A stretch of DNA of 64,000 nt from Aquirufa beregesia (GTDB taxonomy: Bacteria; Bacteroidota; Bacteroidia; Cytophagales; Spirosomataceae). The position numbers were made by a program, and so were the translations under genes. The stretch is taken from the NCBI RefSeq assembly GCF_011090385.1, contig NZ_SEWW01000001.1, forward strand, positions 1-64,000, written 5' to 3'. Of this stretch, positions 26,515 to 36,318 are shown one piece after another (within the stretch, counting starts at the first letter, position 1; every line of letters begins with the position of its first letter). The notes beneath the pieces are model-generated. The model did no database searches. It had not been told where the DNA came from and was given only the letters and a program-made list of their open reading frames with translations.

Positions 26515-27774
26515 ATGAGTAAAAAGAAAATTACACAGAACCTTACTTTTTGGGTATTAATCTCCATTTTTCTAGGTGTTCTACTAGGCCATTTTGCTCC
26601 AGAATGGGCATTGTATTCCTTAATGGAAAAGAAATTTACGTATTCATTTTTAGGGGCTGATATCAGCATGGGACCAAGTTTAAGTGAATTGCTGAGTGGA
26701 TTTTTTATCAGTTTAGTGAAATTATTTATTCATCCCATTATTTTCTTGACAATCAGTTTGGGAATAGTCAATATGGGTAACCTGAAAAAGGTGGGTCGAG
26801 TTGGAGGGAAGGCCTTGTTGTATTTTGAGGTGATTACTACCGTGGCATTGGTCATTGGCCTTTTCGTATCGACCATTTTAGTTCCTGGGGAAGGCGTCAT
26901 TCGTTCGGATGTGGCGGGAGGAGACATTAGTAAATATACTTCCAAAGCAGCTTCTTTCTCTTGGTTATTGTTTTTGAAAGAAAATTTTACCGTTCAGGTT
27001 TTATTTTTCTCCATTTTTTTTGGAGTATTTTTAAACTCTGTTCGGGGAAAAGCTCGTATGATTTCTGGGATGGAACAAGCCTCCCATTGGGTATTTAAAG
27101 CCCTGCATTGGGTGATGTATTTAGCGCCTTTGGGTGCTATGGGTGGGATGGCTTACACAATTGGAAAATTTGGAATACACTCCTTGCTTCCATTAGCTAA
27201 ACTAATGGCCTCCGTTTACATCACCATGGGGCTATTTATATTTGTTATTTTGGCCTTGGTCATGCGTTCCTGCGGGGAAAGAATCACCTCTTTTTTGAGT
27301 TATATCAAGGCAGAACTTTTGATTGTCTTAGGCACTTCTTCTTCGGAGGCAGCCTTACCCTCTTTAATGCAAAAATTAGAAAAAATGGGATGCTCCAAGT
27401 CTGTTGTGGGCTTAGTGGTCCCTGCCGGATATTCCTTTAATTTAGATGGTACCAGTATTTACTTATCTATGGCGACTTTATTTCTCGCTCAGGTATACGG
27501 TATCCAACTCAATTGGGAACAATTATTAACCATCATTGGTGTTTTGATGGTTACGTCCAAAGGCGCCGCAGGCGTAACAGGAAGTGGATTTGTCGTGTTA
27601 GCATCCACATTAACTGCTTTACAAGTCATCCCATTAGAGGGATTAGCCCTTCTTTTAGGTGTGGATCGTTTCATGTCAGAAGCCAGAGCGATCACAAATT
27701 TCATTGGTAATGGGGTAGCTACCATTTGGTTGGCGAAGCATGAAGGTGAATTTCACGCCCCCGAGTCCGAATAA
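26515..27774 (+). CDS. dicarboxylate/amino acid:cation symporter
   Basis: 419 aa, DAACS (SLC1-type) family in the inner membrane, importing glutamate/aspartate or C4-dicarboxylates with H+ or Na+. It has about eight membrane helices and two re-entrant loops. The serine-rich HP1 loop ELLIVLGTSSSEAALPSLMQ, the NLDGTSIY segment of TM7 and GAAGVTGSGFVVLASTL in HP2 are family landmarks. The NLDGTSIY and downstream residues do not decide between glutamate and malate/succinate. It lies 21 bp upstream of malic enzyme, which makes C4-dicarboxylate uptake the more attractive guess. Confidence 0.92.
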   Translation: MSKKKITQNLTFWVLISIFLGVLLGHFAPEWALYSLMEKKFTYSFLGADISMGPSLSELLSGFFISLVKLFIHPIIFLTISLGIVNMGNLKKVGRVGGKALLYFEVITTVALVIGLFVSTILVPGEGVIRSDVAGGDISKYTSKAASFSWLLFLKENFTVQVLFFSIFFGVFLNSVRGKARMISGMEQASHWVFKALHWVMYLAPLGAMGGMAYTIGKFGIHSLLPLAKLMASVYITMGLFIFVILALVMRSCGERITSFLSYIKAELLIVLGTSSSEAALPSLMQKLEKMGCSKSVVGLVVPAGYSFNLDGTSIYLSMATLFLAQVYGIQLNWEQLLTIIGVLMVTSKGAAGVTGSGFVVLASTLTALQVIPLEGLALLLGVDRFMSEARAITNFIGNGVATIWLAKHEGEFHAPESE

Positions 27775-27795
27775 TTTTCATCAACATATCCAATT

Positions 27796-30072
27796 ATGTC
27801 CATTTCATCTATTTTAAAACAAGATGCCTTAGCTTACCATTCCGAAGGTAAACCAGGGAAGATTGAAGTTAAACCTACCAAATCCACCGCCACTCAGCGG
27901 GATTTATCGCTTGCCTATTCCCCTGGTGTGGCAGAGCCATGTTTAGAGATTGCCGCCTTTCCAGAAAAAGTGTACCAGTATACAGCCAAGGGCAATTTAG
28001 TGGGGGTGATTTCTAATGGAACAGCCGTCTTAGGATTAGGAAATATTGGTCCGGAAGCTAGTAAGCCTGTCATGGAGGGAAAAGGAGTCTTGTTTAAGAT
28101 TTTTGCCGATATTGATGTATTTGACCTCGAGTTGAACTGCCTGGAGCCAAACGATTTTGTCGAGACAGTCGTACGCTTAGAACCTACTTTTGGAGGAATC
28201 AATTTGGAAGATATCAAGTCGCCCGAGTGCTTTGAAATTGAAGAGAAACTGAAAAAGCGCTTGAAGATTCCCATCATGCACGATGACCAGCATGGAACAG
28301 CGATTATTTCTTCTGCAGCTTTAATTAATGCCTTAGAAATTGTGGGGAAAAAAATTAATCAAGCGCGTTTTGTGGTTTCAGGAGCAGGTGCTGCGGCCAT
28401 TTCTTGTGTTAAATTATACTTGCAATTAGGAGCTAAGATTGAAAATTTTCTGATTTTTGATAAAGACGGTCTAGTTTCAAAAGCTAGAACGGACTTGAAT
28501 CCATATGTTAGCCCATTAGCTTGTGATGCCCAAGAAAAAAGAACATTAGCCGAAGCCATGAAAGGAGCAGATGTCTTTTTAGGTTTATCGGTGGGTAATA
28601 TTATTTCTCCTGATATGGTTGCAACGATGGCAAAAGACCCCATTGTCTTTGCTATGGCTAATCCAACTCCAGAAATAGGTTATTTAGAAGCCAAGGCAGT
28701 TCGAGATGATTTAATCATGGCCACAGGTCGTTCGGATTATCCTAATCAAGTCAATAATGTCTTGGGTTTCCCCTTTATTTTTAGAGGAGCTTTGGATGTG
28801 AGAGCCTCCGAGATCAACGATGAAATGAAACTAGCTGCGGCTAAGGCCTTGGCTTGTTTAGCTAAAAAACCGGTACCTGATATTGTGAATTTGGCTTATA
28901 ATGAAAAGAGCATCAGTTTTGGACCGGATTATATTATTCCTAAACCGGTAGACCCACGTTTGATTACCACCGTTTCTATGGCTGTGGCCAAAGCGGCCAT
29001 GGACTCAGGTGTGGCTACCGTTCAAATTAAAAATTGGGATGAATACGAACACCAATTGGCTAAACGCTTAGGTTTAGATAATCAGGTGATGAAATTCATT
29101 TTGAAGCGTGCCAAGAGTAATCCTAAGCGTATTGTGTTTGCCGATGCGCAAAATTTGAAAGTGTTAAAGGCCGTGAGGGAAGTACTTGACGAGGGGATAG
29201 CTAAACCGATATTATTAGGAAATCAAGCCGCCATTCAGGCCATTTGTGAAGAACATCATATAGATTTACAGGGAACAGAAATTCTGGACTTTAAACATCC
29301 AGATAGTGAACCTTTGTTAAAAGAGTTTGCTGATTTGTTTTATGAAAAGCGTAAAAGAAGGGGCTATACACGATGGGAAGCTGAAAAACAGGTAAGAAAG
29401 AGTAATTACTTTGCCGCCATGATGCTGGAAACTCAGCGTGCAGATGGGGTTATTTCTGGTTTGACGAAGAATTATCCTGAAGCCATTCGACCAGCTTTAC
29501 AGATTATTGGTAAAAAACCAGGAGTTAAAAAAGTGGCAGGGATGTATTTACTTTTAAGTAAAAAAGGGCCATTGTTTTTCTCTGATACCACCATTAATTT
29601 TCAGCCAGATGTAGAAGACATCGTGGAAATCACTCGCTTGACAGGAGAGGCTGTGGAGCGTTTTAATTTACAGCCAAGAATTGCGCTATTGAGTTATTCC
29701 AATTTTGGATCAGCCGATGGAGATGATGCCATCAAAATGCGCGAGGCCACTCATATTTTGCAGAAAAAATACCCTAAATGGCTGATTGAAGGCGAAATGC
29801 AAGCACATTTGGCCTTTGATAAGGAGTTACGCCAACAAAATTATCCGTTTGCTACTTTAGGAAATGAAACGGCCAATACGCTCATTTTTCCTAATTTGTC
29901 TGCAGCCAATATCGCCTACAATTTATTGAAAGAAGCAGCAGAAATTGAATACATTGGACCGATACTACTAGGATTGCGTAAACCTGTTCACGTGTTGCAA
30001 CTAGGAGCTAGTGTACGAGAAATTATCAATATGGTGGCTATTGCGGTAGTGGAAGCACAAACTACGGAATAG
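27796..30072 (+). CDS. maeB: NADP-dependent malic enzyme with C-terminal PTA-like domain
   Basis: 758 aa, the long MaeB form. The N-terminal malic-enzyme part (about 1-420) has SLAYSPGVAEPC, the catalytic region MHDDQHGTAI, and an NAD(P)-binding FVVSGAGAAAISCVKLY. The C-terminal part (about 430-758) resembles phosphate acetyltransferase (RIVFADAQNLKVLKA, SGLTKNYPEAIRPAL), which in MaeB is thought to be regulatory rather than catalytic. It makes pyruvate and NADPH from malate. It follows the dicarboxylate symporter by 21 bp and overlaps the convergent M61 peptidase gene by 11 bp. Confidence 0.96.
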   Translation: MSISSILKQDALAYHSEGKPGKIEVKPTKSTATQRDLSLAYSPGVAEPCLEIAAFPEKVYQYTAKGNLVGVISNGTAVLGLGNIGPEASKPVMEGKGVLFKIFADIDVFDLELNCLEPNDFVETVVRLEPTFGGINLEDIKSPECFEIEEKLKKRLKIPIMHDDQHGTAIISSAALINALEIVGKKINQARFVVSGAGAAAISCVKLYLQLGAKIENFLIFDKDGLVSKARTDLNPYVSPLACDAQEKRTLAEAMKGADVFLGLSVGNIISPDMVATMAKDPIVFAMANPTPEIGYLEAKAVRDDLIMATGRSDYPNQVNNVLGFPFIFRGALDVRASEINDEMKLAAAKALACLAKKPVPDIVNLAYNEKSISFGPDYIIPKPVDPRLITTVSMAVAKAAMDSGVATVQIKNWDEYEHQLAKRLGLDNQVMKFILKRAKSNPKRIVFADAQNLKVLKAVREVLDEGIAKPILLGNQAAIQAICEEHHIDLQGTEILDFKHPDSEPLLKEFADLFYEKRKRRGYTRWEAEKQVRKSNYFAAMMLETQRADGVISGLTKNYPEAIRPALQIIGKKPGVKKVAGMYLLLSKKGPLFFSDTTINFQPDVEDIVEITRLTGEAVERFNLQPRIALLSYSNFGSADGDDAIKMREATHILQKKYPKWLIEGEMQAHLAFDKELRQQNYPFATLGNETANTLIFPNLSAANIAYNLLKEAAEIEYIGPILLGLRKPVHVLQLGASVREIINMVAIAVVEAQTTE

Positions 30073-31912
30073 AATTCATCCATTGCTGACGTAATTCCAA
30101 TTGGGCATCGCTCGGATTCTTTTGAGGAACAAAAGAGGTCGGGGCGCTGCCCATACTTGTTTGAAATGGGGCTTTTAAACGAACTGTTTCATAGCTTCCA
30201 TTGACTTTGGGTCTGGCTACTTCTATTTCTAAGATGTCACCTAACTGGATATCTTTAAGTACTTTAGCGGCATTCACGCTGAAATTTTCTAAGCTAAAAG
30301 AAAGTTGATTGATAAATACCAATTCATCTTTGGCTTGAAGGCCCAGCATGCGTCCAAACTCATTGATTCCATCTTCTGAATTAATAATAGCTCGATGGGT
30401 CTCGGAATTAACATTTAATGCCTGAAAATCAAAACCTAAGGACTTGACAGGGCTGGCATTAAACTCTTGGATTTCATAGCCTATGCTATGAAGCCAATCG
30501 GCTACAGGAATTTCTTCTTTCCCTTCCACATATTTTTCAAAAAAGCTTTTCAATTCCGGTTTTTGGGTGATTTTAACCAATTGATCAAATAATTCATCGT
30601 CTTTAAAAGACTGGTGAGGCCCATAAAATTTAGCCAAATCTCGCATCATTTCTTGAGTTCCGTATTTTCCTTGACTGATCTTTCTGAGCGTTACATCTAA
30701 TCCAAATCCTAGCCAAGCTCCTTTTTGGTAGACATTTCCGTATTGATCTTTATACTTATCCAATACTTTTTCACTCATGACGGTGAAGGGTAATTTTCTG
30801 TCGAATTGCACATTCATCACTTCCCACTTATTTTCAAAAGTGGACATGAATTTCTTGAGGTCGGTGATTTGGTATTTTAGTTGAACATGATGGGCTGCAT
30901 ATTCCGTTAATCCCTCATACAGCCATAAGTGTTTGGACATCTTGGGTTGTAGGAAATTAAAGTTTCCAATTTCCTCCGAATGGATATTTAAAGGGGTAAC
31001 TATATGGAAAAATTCATGGGCACATACCTCACGGATGGTTTCCGATAAGGTTTGAATATTTCCTTCAGGCAAGTAATAGAAAGAAGATTGGGCATGTTCC
31101 AATGCTCCGTAACTTCCGTTTTTGATATTGTCAGATAAGACAATGATGAAGGCATAGTTGGAAACAGGTAATTGACCTCCTAGATATTTTTTTTGTGCTT
31201 CTAAGATCGGTTTTATCTGTTCAGCCACTTGTGCAGCCGAGCACATTTTATTGGGAGAATAGACCGAAATTAAAATGTTGGCATTGGCCAAAGGAAAACT
31301 TATCGTATCTGGTGCAGAATACATCAATGGTGCATCTATCAGTTCTTGATAATGTGCCGCTTCAAATAGATCAGTAGAGGCTTTACTTGTATTTTGTAAA
31401 GAACTTGCGCCAAAAAAATGAACCGGTTTATCAATGGATAGTTGGACTTGCGTTTTTTCGTAACCAATGAAATAACCCAACATGGCATGCGTGTTCAAGG
31501 CAAATAAACTATCCTTTTGAAAGGAGGTTCCCGCGGGTTCAAATACATAATCGCCTGCAATTTCTGGGCTATCCCAGGTGTCATCCACGAAATATCGAAT
31601 CTCTGCCAATTGAGAAGCATTGGATATTTGGTAGGTATTGGGACTTGTTTTTTTGATGCGTAAACTTTTTCCCTGAGCATCTAGTGCTTTAAACTCCTGA
31701 ACAAATCGACCGAAATCATAATTGGCATAGGTTCCAGGTACAATTTTGGGAAGGGCATATACCACCTCCTTTTGTTTGAATTTAGGTGTTTTGACAATAA
31801 CCTCTAATCGGTCATTGGCTAGTTTATTCAAGTCGAGCTTGTACTGAATCTTATCTTGACCAAACGCAAGAGTCGAAATGAACAACAGTAAGAAAATACG
31901 TATTCTTTTCAT
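30062..31912 (-). CDS. M61-family glycyl aminopeptidase-like protein with PDZ
   Basis: 616 aa starting at ATG 31912 (MKRIRIFLLLFISTLAFGQ), a clean signal peptide. Longer upstream frame would overlap the FtsX-like gene and lacks export features. The catalytic HEFFH is at 299-303 with the third ligand in the following NIHSEEIGNF. Then comes the LWLYEGLTEYAA block and a C-terminal PDZ-like domain (about 500-600, GINEFGRMLGLQAKDELVFI). It is likely a periplasmic peptidase. It lies 2 bp after the permease gene, and its 3' end overlaps maeB on the opposite strand by 11 bp. Confidence 0.92.
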   Translation of the reverse strand: MKRIRIFLLLFISTLAFGQDKIQYKLDLNKLANDRLEVIVKTPKFKQKEVVYALPKIVPGTYANYDFGRFVQEFKALDAQGKSLRIKKTSPNTYQISNASQLAEIRYFVDDTWDSPEIAGDYVFEPAGTSFQKDSLFALNTHAMLGYFIGYEKTQVQLSIDKPVHFFGASSLQNTSKASTDLFEAAHYQELIDAPLMYSAPDTISFPLANANILISVYSPNKMCSAAQVAEQIKPILEAQKKYLGGQLPVSNYAFIIVLSDNIKNGSYGALEHAQSSFYYLPEGNIQTLSETIREVCAHEFFHIVTPLNIHSEEIGNFNFLQPKMSKHLWLYEGLTEYAAHHVQLKYQITDLKKFMSTFENKWEVMNVQFDRKLPFTVMSEKVLDKYKDQYGNVYQKGAWLGFGLDVTLRKISQGKYGTQEMMRDLAKFYGPHQSFKDDELFDQLVKITQKPELKSFFEKYVEGKEEIPVADWLHSIGYEIQEFNASPVKSLGFDFQALNVNSETHRAIINSEDGINEFGRMLGLQAKDELVFINQLSFSLENFSVNAAKVLKDIQLGDILEIEVARPKVNGSYETVRLKAPFQTSMGSAPTSFVPQKNPSDAQLELRQQWMNSIP

Positions 31913-31914
31913 AG

Positions 31915-33123
31915 TTAATGCTTGTATTGTAGCGCTTCTTGTGCTTGAATTTTTTTGATAAAGATGGTGGGTAAGATGATGATGAGTGCCACCAAAAGAC
32001 TCGTGCCGATATTGACCCAAATCCAAGTAGACATGGACCAGACAATAGGAACCGAATTCATGTAATAGCTTTCGGGGTCTAAAGGAATGAGGTGGTATGT
32101 TGATTGTAGGTAGCAAAATACCACAGCTAACATATTACCTAAAGCTAAACCACGAAGTAAAATAAAGAATCCGTTCCACCAAAATATGGTCCTGATTTGC
32201 CGATGACTAGCCCCCATAGCTTTTAATACACCCACCATAGGAATACGTTCCATAATCAACACCCAAAGGGTGGCAATGAGATTGAAACAGGCAACTACCA
32301 ATAACAATGAAATAAAAATGACAATATTTCTATCGAGCATCATCATCCAGTCGAATAGAGCAGGGTATAGCTCTGTAATGGTTTCTAAGCGCCATTCCGT
32401 GGGCATGCTTGATTCTATCTCATCGGCAGATTGGTATAAGTCTGCTGATTTTTTTAGAAATATTTCATAGGTACCAATGGAATCGACCGACCAGCCATTC
32501 ATTTTTTGAACCCAGCTACGGTCGGCCAAAATGAACATTTTATCTAATTCTTCTAATCCTGTTTCATAGATTCCTGTAATCTTTACTTTTCTTGGACGTT
32601 CTGGATTACTTAAAAAATAAAGAATTAAACTGCCATGTAGCTTGACTTTCAGTTGTTTAGCTAAGGTATTACTTACGATGATATCTTGTGGATGTTGAAT
32701 TTGAGCATGTCCTTGCAGCATGTTTTTCGACAACTGATTTTTAGGGACATCATCTCCAATTCCTTTAATAACAATGCCAGCCAATCCTGCATTACCCACT
32801 AAAATTCCAGGTTTTTGTAAATGTGCCTGTATATGGTCAATGGAAGGATTTTGACGAATGGCTTTTTCCCAAGCTAAGTTTCTACGCATGGGACTATCCG
32901 AAAGGGAATGATTTCCTGTGATTTGACTCACATGGATATCCCCCGCAAAACTGGTTAATTTGTCTAGAATGGATTCTTTAAAACCGAATAAAATGGAAAA
33001 AGCAATGAGAATGATACTGACTCCCATGGCTACTGTTCCTATACCGACATAGGTAACCGTTTTAGAAAAGGAGGTTTCATGGGTATTACGAATCCGACGT
33101 GCAACAAAAAGCGGAAAATTCAT
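31915..33123 (-). CDS. FtsX-like ABC transporter permease (LolC/E type)
   Basis: 402 aa. One membrane helix near the N-terminus (about 22-50, SKTVTYVGIGTVAMGVSIIL), a large periplasmic domain (about 55-265) and three C-terminal helices give the MacB/FtsX/LolCE topology. The conserved GVLKAMGASHRQIRTIFWWNG box precedes the last helices. It probably releases lipoproteins or other cargo from the inner membrane with an ATPase encoded elsewhere. No ATPase gene is adjacent; the neighbour, 2 bp downstream, is the M61 peptidase. Confidence 0.88.
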   Translation of the reverse strand: MNFPLFVARRIRNTHETSFSKTVTYVGIGTVAMGVSIILIAFSILFGFKESILDKLTSFAGDIHVSQITGNHSLSDSPMRRNLAWEKAIRQNPSIDHIQAHLQKPGILVGNAGLAGIVIKGIGDDVPKNQLSKNMLQGHAQIQHPQDIIVSNTLAKQLKVKLHGSLILYFLSNPERPRKVKITGIYETGLEELDKMFILADRSWVQKMNGWSVDSIGTYEIFLKKSADLYQSADEIESSMPTEWRLETITELYPALFDWMMMLDRNIVIFISLLLVVACFNLIATLWVLIMERIPMVGVLKAMGASHRQIRTIFWWNGFFILLRGLALGNMLAVVFCYLQSTYHLIPLDPESYYMNSVPIVWSMSTWIWVNIGTSLLVALIIILPTIFIKKIQAQEALQYKH

Positions 33124-33200
33124 TCAGTCGATTTACATTAATAATCTTAAAATTTATCTGATATTTGAAAAGTAAATTTTAAACCGCAAAGAAAATAGGA

Positions 33201-34376
33201 ATGCATCGAATCTACAAGCTATTGATTTTATTGTTGTTTTTTTCCAATGGGCTATTTGTTCCAATGAGTTTGGCTCAATCAACAAAAGCTATTCCGGGAG
33301 ATCAACAAATTGCTGAGTATTTGCCTATGATATTTGACAAGCGAATAGCTTTGGTCGTTAATCATACTTCGGTTTTAGGTAAAACTCATTTGGCAGATAC
33401 CTTATTGTCTTTGAAAGTACCCATTAAGAAAATCTTTGCTCCTGAGCACGGTTTTAGAGGGACAGCGGATGCCGGTGCTCATATTGATAATGGAAAAGAT
33501 GAGAAGACAGGTTTGCCTATCATTTCTTTATATGGTTCACATAAAAAGCCGACTAAGGCTGATTTGGAAGGAATTGATGTAATGATTTTTGATATTCAAG
33601 ATGTGGGGACACGTTTTTATACTTACAGTTCCACCTTGCATTATGTGATGGAAGCTTGCGCTGAAAACAGTGTGAAATTGATTATTTTGGATCGTCCTAA
33701 TCCCAATGGGCATTATGTAGATGGACCGGTACTTGAGAAAGAATTTGCTTCATTTGTGGGTTTAAATCCCATTCCTGTGGTACATGGATGTAGCTTAGGG
33801 GAGTTGGCCAAAATGATTAATGGGGAAGCTTGGTTGGATCGAGGGATTCAATGTGATTTGACCGTTATTCCTGTTAAAAAATATAAACATTCAGATAAAG
33901 TGCACATCAGCGTGGCACCTTCCCCCAATTTACCTAATGACCAGGCTATAGGATTGTATCCCTCTTTGTGTTTGTTTGAAGGAACAAATGTCAGTATTGG
34001 CAGAGGAACAAGTACTCAATTTCAAGTGGCAGGAACGAATGTAGAAGGATTGGGTAATTATACCTTTACACCGATGCCTATGCCAGGAGCGATGGATCCA
34101 CCATTGAAAGGAAAGCTATGTTATGGTTTTGATTTAACGCAGGCGGATACACGAGATTTAGGATTTAGTTTGAAATATTTGTTTTATTTCTTTGAAAAAA
34201 TGGGCAAAAAAGAATCGTTTTTTACCAGTCCAGCTTTCTTTGACAAGTTGGCAGGAACCAATGAATTAAGAAAAATGATGTTGGAAGGGAAATCAGAAAA
34301 GGAGATTAGGGCAAGTTGGCAGGAGGGTTTGAAAGAGTATAAAAAGGTTCGAGAGAAGTACCTGATTTATCGATAG
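33201..34376 (+). CDS. DUF1343/NamZ-like exo-beta-N-acetylmuramidase
   Basis: 391 aa with signal peptide (about 1-25, ending SLAQS). Family blocks: KRIALVVNHTSVLG, KIFAPEHGFRGTADAGAHID, MIFDIQDVGTRFYTYSSTLH, ILDRPNPNG and LFEGTNVSIGRGTSTQFQVAG. NamZ of Bacillus removes terminal N-acetylmuramic acid from peptidoglycan fragments, so a periplasmic wall-recycling role is likely. It stands alone between divergent ftsX-like and downstream guaA (72 bp). Confidence 0.92.
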   Translation: MHRIYKLLILLLFFSNGLFVPMSLAQSTKAIPGDQQIAEYLPMIFDKRIALVVNHTSVLGKTHLADTLLSLKVPIKKIFAPEHGFRGTADAGAHIDNGKDEKTGLPIISLYGSHKKPTKADLEGIDVMIFDIQDVGTRFYTYSSTLHYVMEACAENSVKLIILDRPNPNGHYVDGPVLEKEFASFVGLNPIPVVHGCSLGELAKMINGEAWLDRGIQCDLTVIPVKKYKHSDKVHISVAPSPNLPNDQAIGLYPSLCLFEGTNVSIGRGTSTQFQVAGTNVEGLGNYTFTPMPMPGAMDPPLKGKLCYGFDLTQADTRDLGFSLKYLFYFFEKMGKKESFFTSPAFFDKLAGTNELRKMMLEGKSEKEIRASWQEGLKEYKKVREKYLIYR

Positions 34377-34448
34377 AAATACCAAATAAATACTCGATTT
34401 TTCGTTTAAAATTGCGACCTTTGCCGTTTATTTTTATTTAACGAAGCT

Positions 34449-35972
34449 ATGGCGGAAAAAATTATTATTCTTGACTTCGGTTCTCAGGTGACACAATTGA
34501 TTGCTCGCAGAGTACGTGAACTTCAAGTATATTGTGAAATACATCCTTACAATCATATACCCACGATAGATTCCTCTGTGAAGGGGATTATTTTATCAGG
34601 TAGTCCATGTTCAGTTCGAGATGAAGACTCACCTAGGGTGGATTTAAGTCTTTTTGGTGAATTGCCTATCTTAGGAATATGTTATGGAGCGCAGCTATTG
34701 GCTCATCAAGGGGGCGGATCTGTTCAGGCATCCCAGCATAGGGAATATGGACGTGCTCATCTGCACGCAACGAAAGATTCTGTTTTGTGGGATGAAATTT
34801 CCAATAGTAGTCAAGTTTGGATGTCGCACGGAGATACCATTATGGAATTACCTGCTCCCTATGAAATTATTGGTTCTACGGAAACGGTCAAGGTAGCGGC
34901 ATTTGCTCATGCTTCTAAACCTATTTTTGGGATACAGTTTCATCCTGAGGTGACTCATAGTACGGAAGGAAGTATCATTTTACGCAATTTTGTGGTGAAG
35001 GTTTGTGATTGTACTCAGGATTGGACTTCTGATTCCTTTGTTGAAACTACGGTGGCTCAATTAAAAGAGAAATTAGGTCAAGATAAAGTGGTGTTGGGAT
35101 TATCAGGTGGGGTGGATAGTTCGGTAGCTGCGGTATTGTTGCATCATGCAATAGGAAAGAATTTGTATTGCATATTTGTCGACAATGGCTTGTTACGCAA
35201 GGATGAATTTGAGCAAGTGCTGGAATCTTATCATTCCTTAGGATTGAATGTCAAAGGAGTGGATTCAAAGCAGCGTTTTTATGATGCTTTGGCAGGATTA
35301 AGTGATCCAGAATTAAAGAGAAAGGCTATTGGTAAAACCTTTATTGATGTATTTGACCAGGAGGCTCATGCTATAGAAGGAGTAGCTTGGTTAGGTCAGG
35401 GTACGATTTATCCGGATGTGATCGAGTCGGTTTCGGTAAAAGGACCATCGGCAACTATCAAATCACATCATAATGTGGGCGGATTGCCTGATTTCATGAA
35501 GTTGAAAGTGGTGGAGCCTTTGAATACCTTGTTTAAAGATGAAGTTCGAAAAGTGGGTAAAACCTTGGGTATTCCTCAAGATATTTTAGGGCGTCATCCA
35601 TTTCCTGGTCCTGGTTTAGCGATTCGCATCTTGGGTGATATTACTCCAGAGAAAGTGGATATACTTCAAAAGGTGGATGCTATTTTCATCAATGGTTTAA
35701 AATCAGAAGGCCTATATGATCAGGTTTGGCAAGCAGGAGCTATTTTACTACCGATTCATTCGGTAGGGGTGATGGGAGATGAAAGAACCTATGAGCAGGT
35801 GGTTGCTTTACGAGCAGTGAGTAGTTTGGATGGAATGACGGCCGATTGGTGTCATTTGCCTTATGAATTCTTAGGAAAAATTTCCAATGAAATTATCAAT
35901 AAGGTGAAAGGAGTCAATCGCGTGGTATATGATATTTCTTCGAAGCCACCGGCAACGATTGAGTGGGAATAA
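34449..35972 (+). CDS. guaA: GMP synthase (glutamine-hydrolysing)
   Basis: 507 aa. The N-terminal class I glutamine amidotransferase has the nucleophile C78 (ILGICYGAQ) and the H/E pair in QFHPEVTHS. The ATP-pyrophosphatase domain begins with the P-loop [13 protein letters not shown], and the C-terminal dimerisation domain holds [16 protein letters not shown] and ends [13 protein letters not shown], the expected terminus. It converts XMP to GMP. Followed by hairpins that separate it from the convergent pepT. Confidence 0.97.
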   Translation: MAEKIIILDFGSQVTQLIARRVRELQVYCEIHPYNHIPTIDSSVKGIILSGSPCSVRDEDSPRVDLSLFGELPILGICYGAQLLAHQGGGSVQASQHREYGRAHLHATKDSVLWDEISNSSQVWMSHGDTIMELPAPYEIIGSTETVKVAAFAHASKPIFGIQFHPEVTHSTEGSIILRNFVVKVCDCTQDWTSDSFVETTVAQLKEKLGQDKVVLGLSGGVDSSVAAVLLHHAIGKNLYCIFVDNGLLRKDEFEQVLESYHSLGLNVKGVDSKQRFYDALAGLSDPELKRKAIGKTFIDVFDQEAHAIEGVAWLGQGTIYPDVIESVSVKGPSATIKSHHNVGGLPDFMKLKVVEPLNTLFKDEVRKVGKTLGIPQDILGRHPFPGPGLAIRILGDITPEKVDILQKVDAIFINGLKSEGLYDQVWQAGAILLPIHSVGVMGDERTYEQVVALRAVSSLDGMTADWCHLPYEFLGKISNEIINKVKGVNRVVYDISSKPPATIEWE

Positions 35973-36316
35973 TCAAGAAATTGGACAACAAATAAATTTA
36001 TAAAACGTTTCCGCTCCGTAACGCTGTCAGCGTTTAGAACGCTGCCAGCGTTGGAAAAAACGGAGCGAATTGATTTAAATTAGATGGAAAACAAGCTCTG
36101 GGTTTAAACCCGGAGCTTGTTCAATTTAGAGGTTATCTCTTTTTAGGAAGAAAACTTTATTCTGAATTTTCTATTTTGGTTCTAATCATTTCAAGTCAAT
36201 TAGGCAGAATTAATTCCAAAAGAATGTAAGAAATTAATTCAAGATTGAAAGTGTGGGATGATGTTTAATCGGCTGAAGAAAAACAAGCTCTGGGTTTAAA
36301 CCCAAAGCTTGTTTTT
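35973..36316. other. hairpin-rich gap between convergent guaA and pepT
   Basis: 344 bp. An outer inverted repeat CGCTCCGT/ACGGAGCG (36012-36067) encloses two AACGCTG(T/C)CAGCGTT palindromes. Two copies of the AACAAGCTCTGGGTTTAAACCC palindrome follow, at 36090-36121 and 36282-36313. No gene is seen. Confidence 0.6.
36090..36121 (+). terminator. hairpin, likely guaA terminator
   Basis: AACAAGCTC/GAGCTTGTT arms around a GGGTTTAAACCC core give a near-perfect 32-bp palindrome. It repeats, slightly altered, beside pepT. Confidence 0.5.
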
Positions 36317-36318
36317 TT
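36282..36318 (+). terminator. second copy of the hairpin, followed by T-run
   Basis: AACAAGCT/AGCTTGTT around TGGGTTTAAACCC, followed by seven T. On the plus strand this is a good intrinsic terminator; it touches the pepT stop codon. Confidence 0.55.

Noticed and set aside
31913..32116. 68-residue N-terminal extension of the M61 peptidase
   Set aside because: It overlaps the FtsX-like gene in another frame and would bury the clear signal peptide that begins at 31912.
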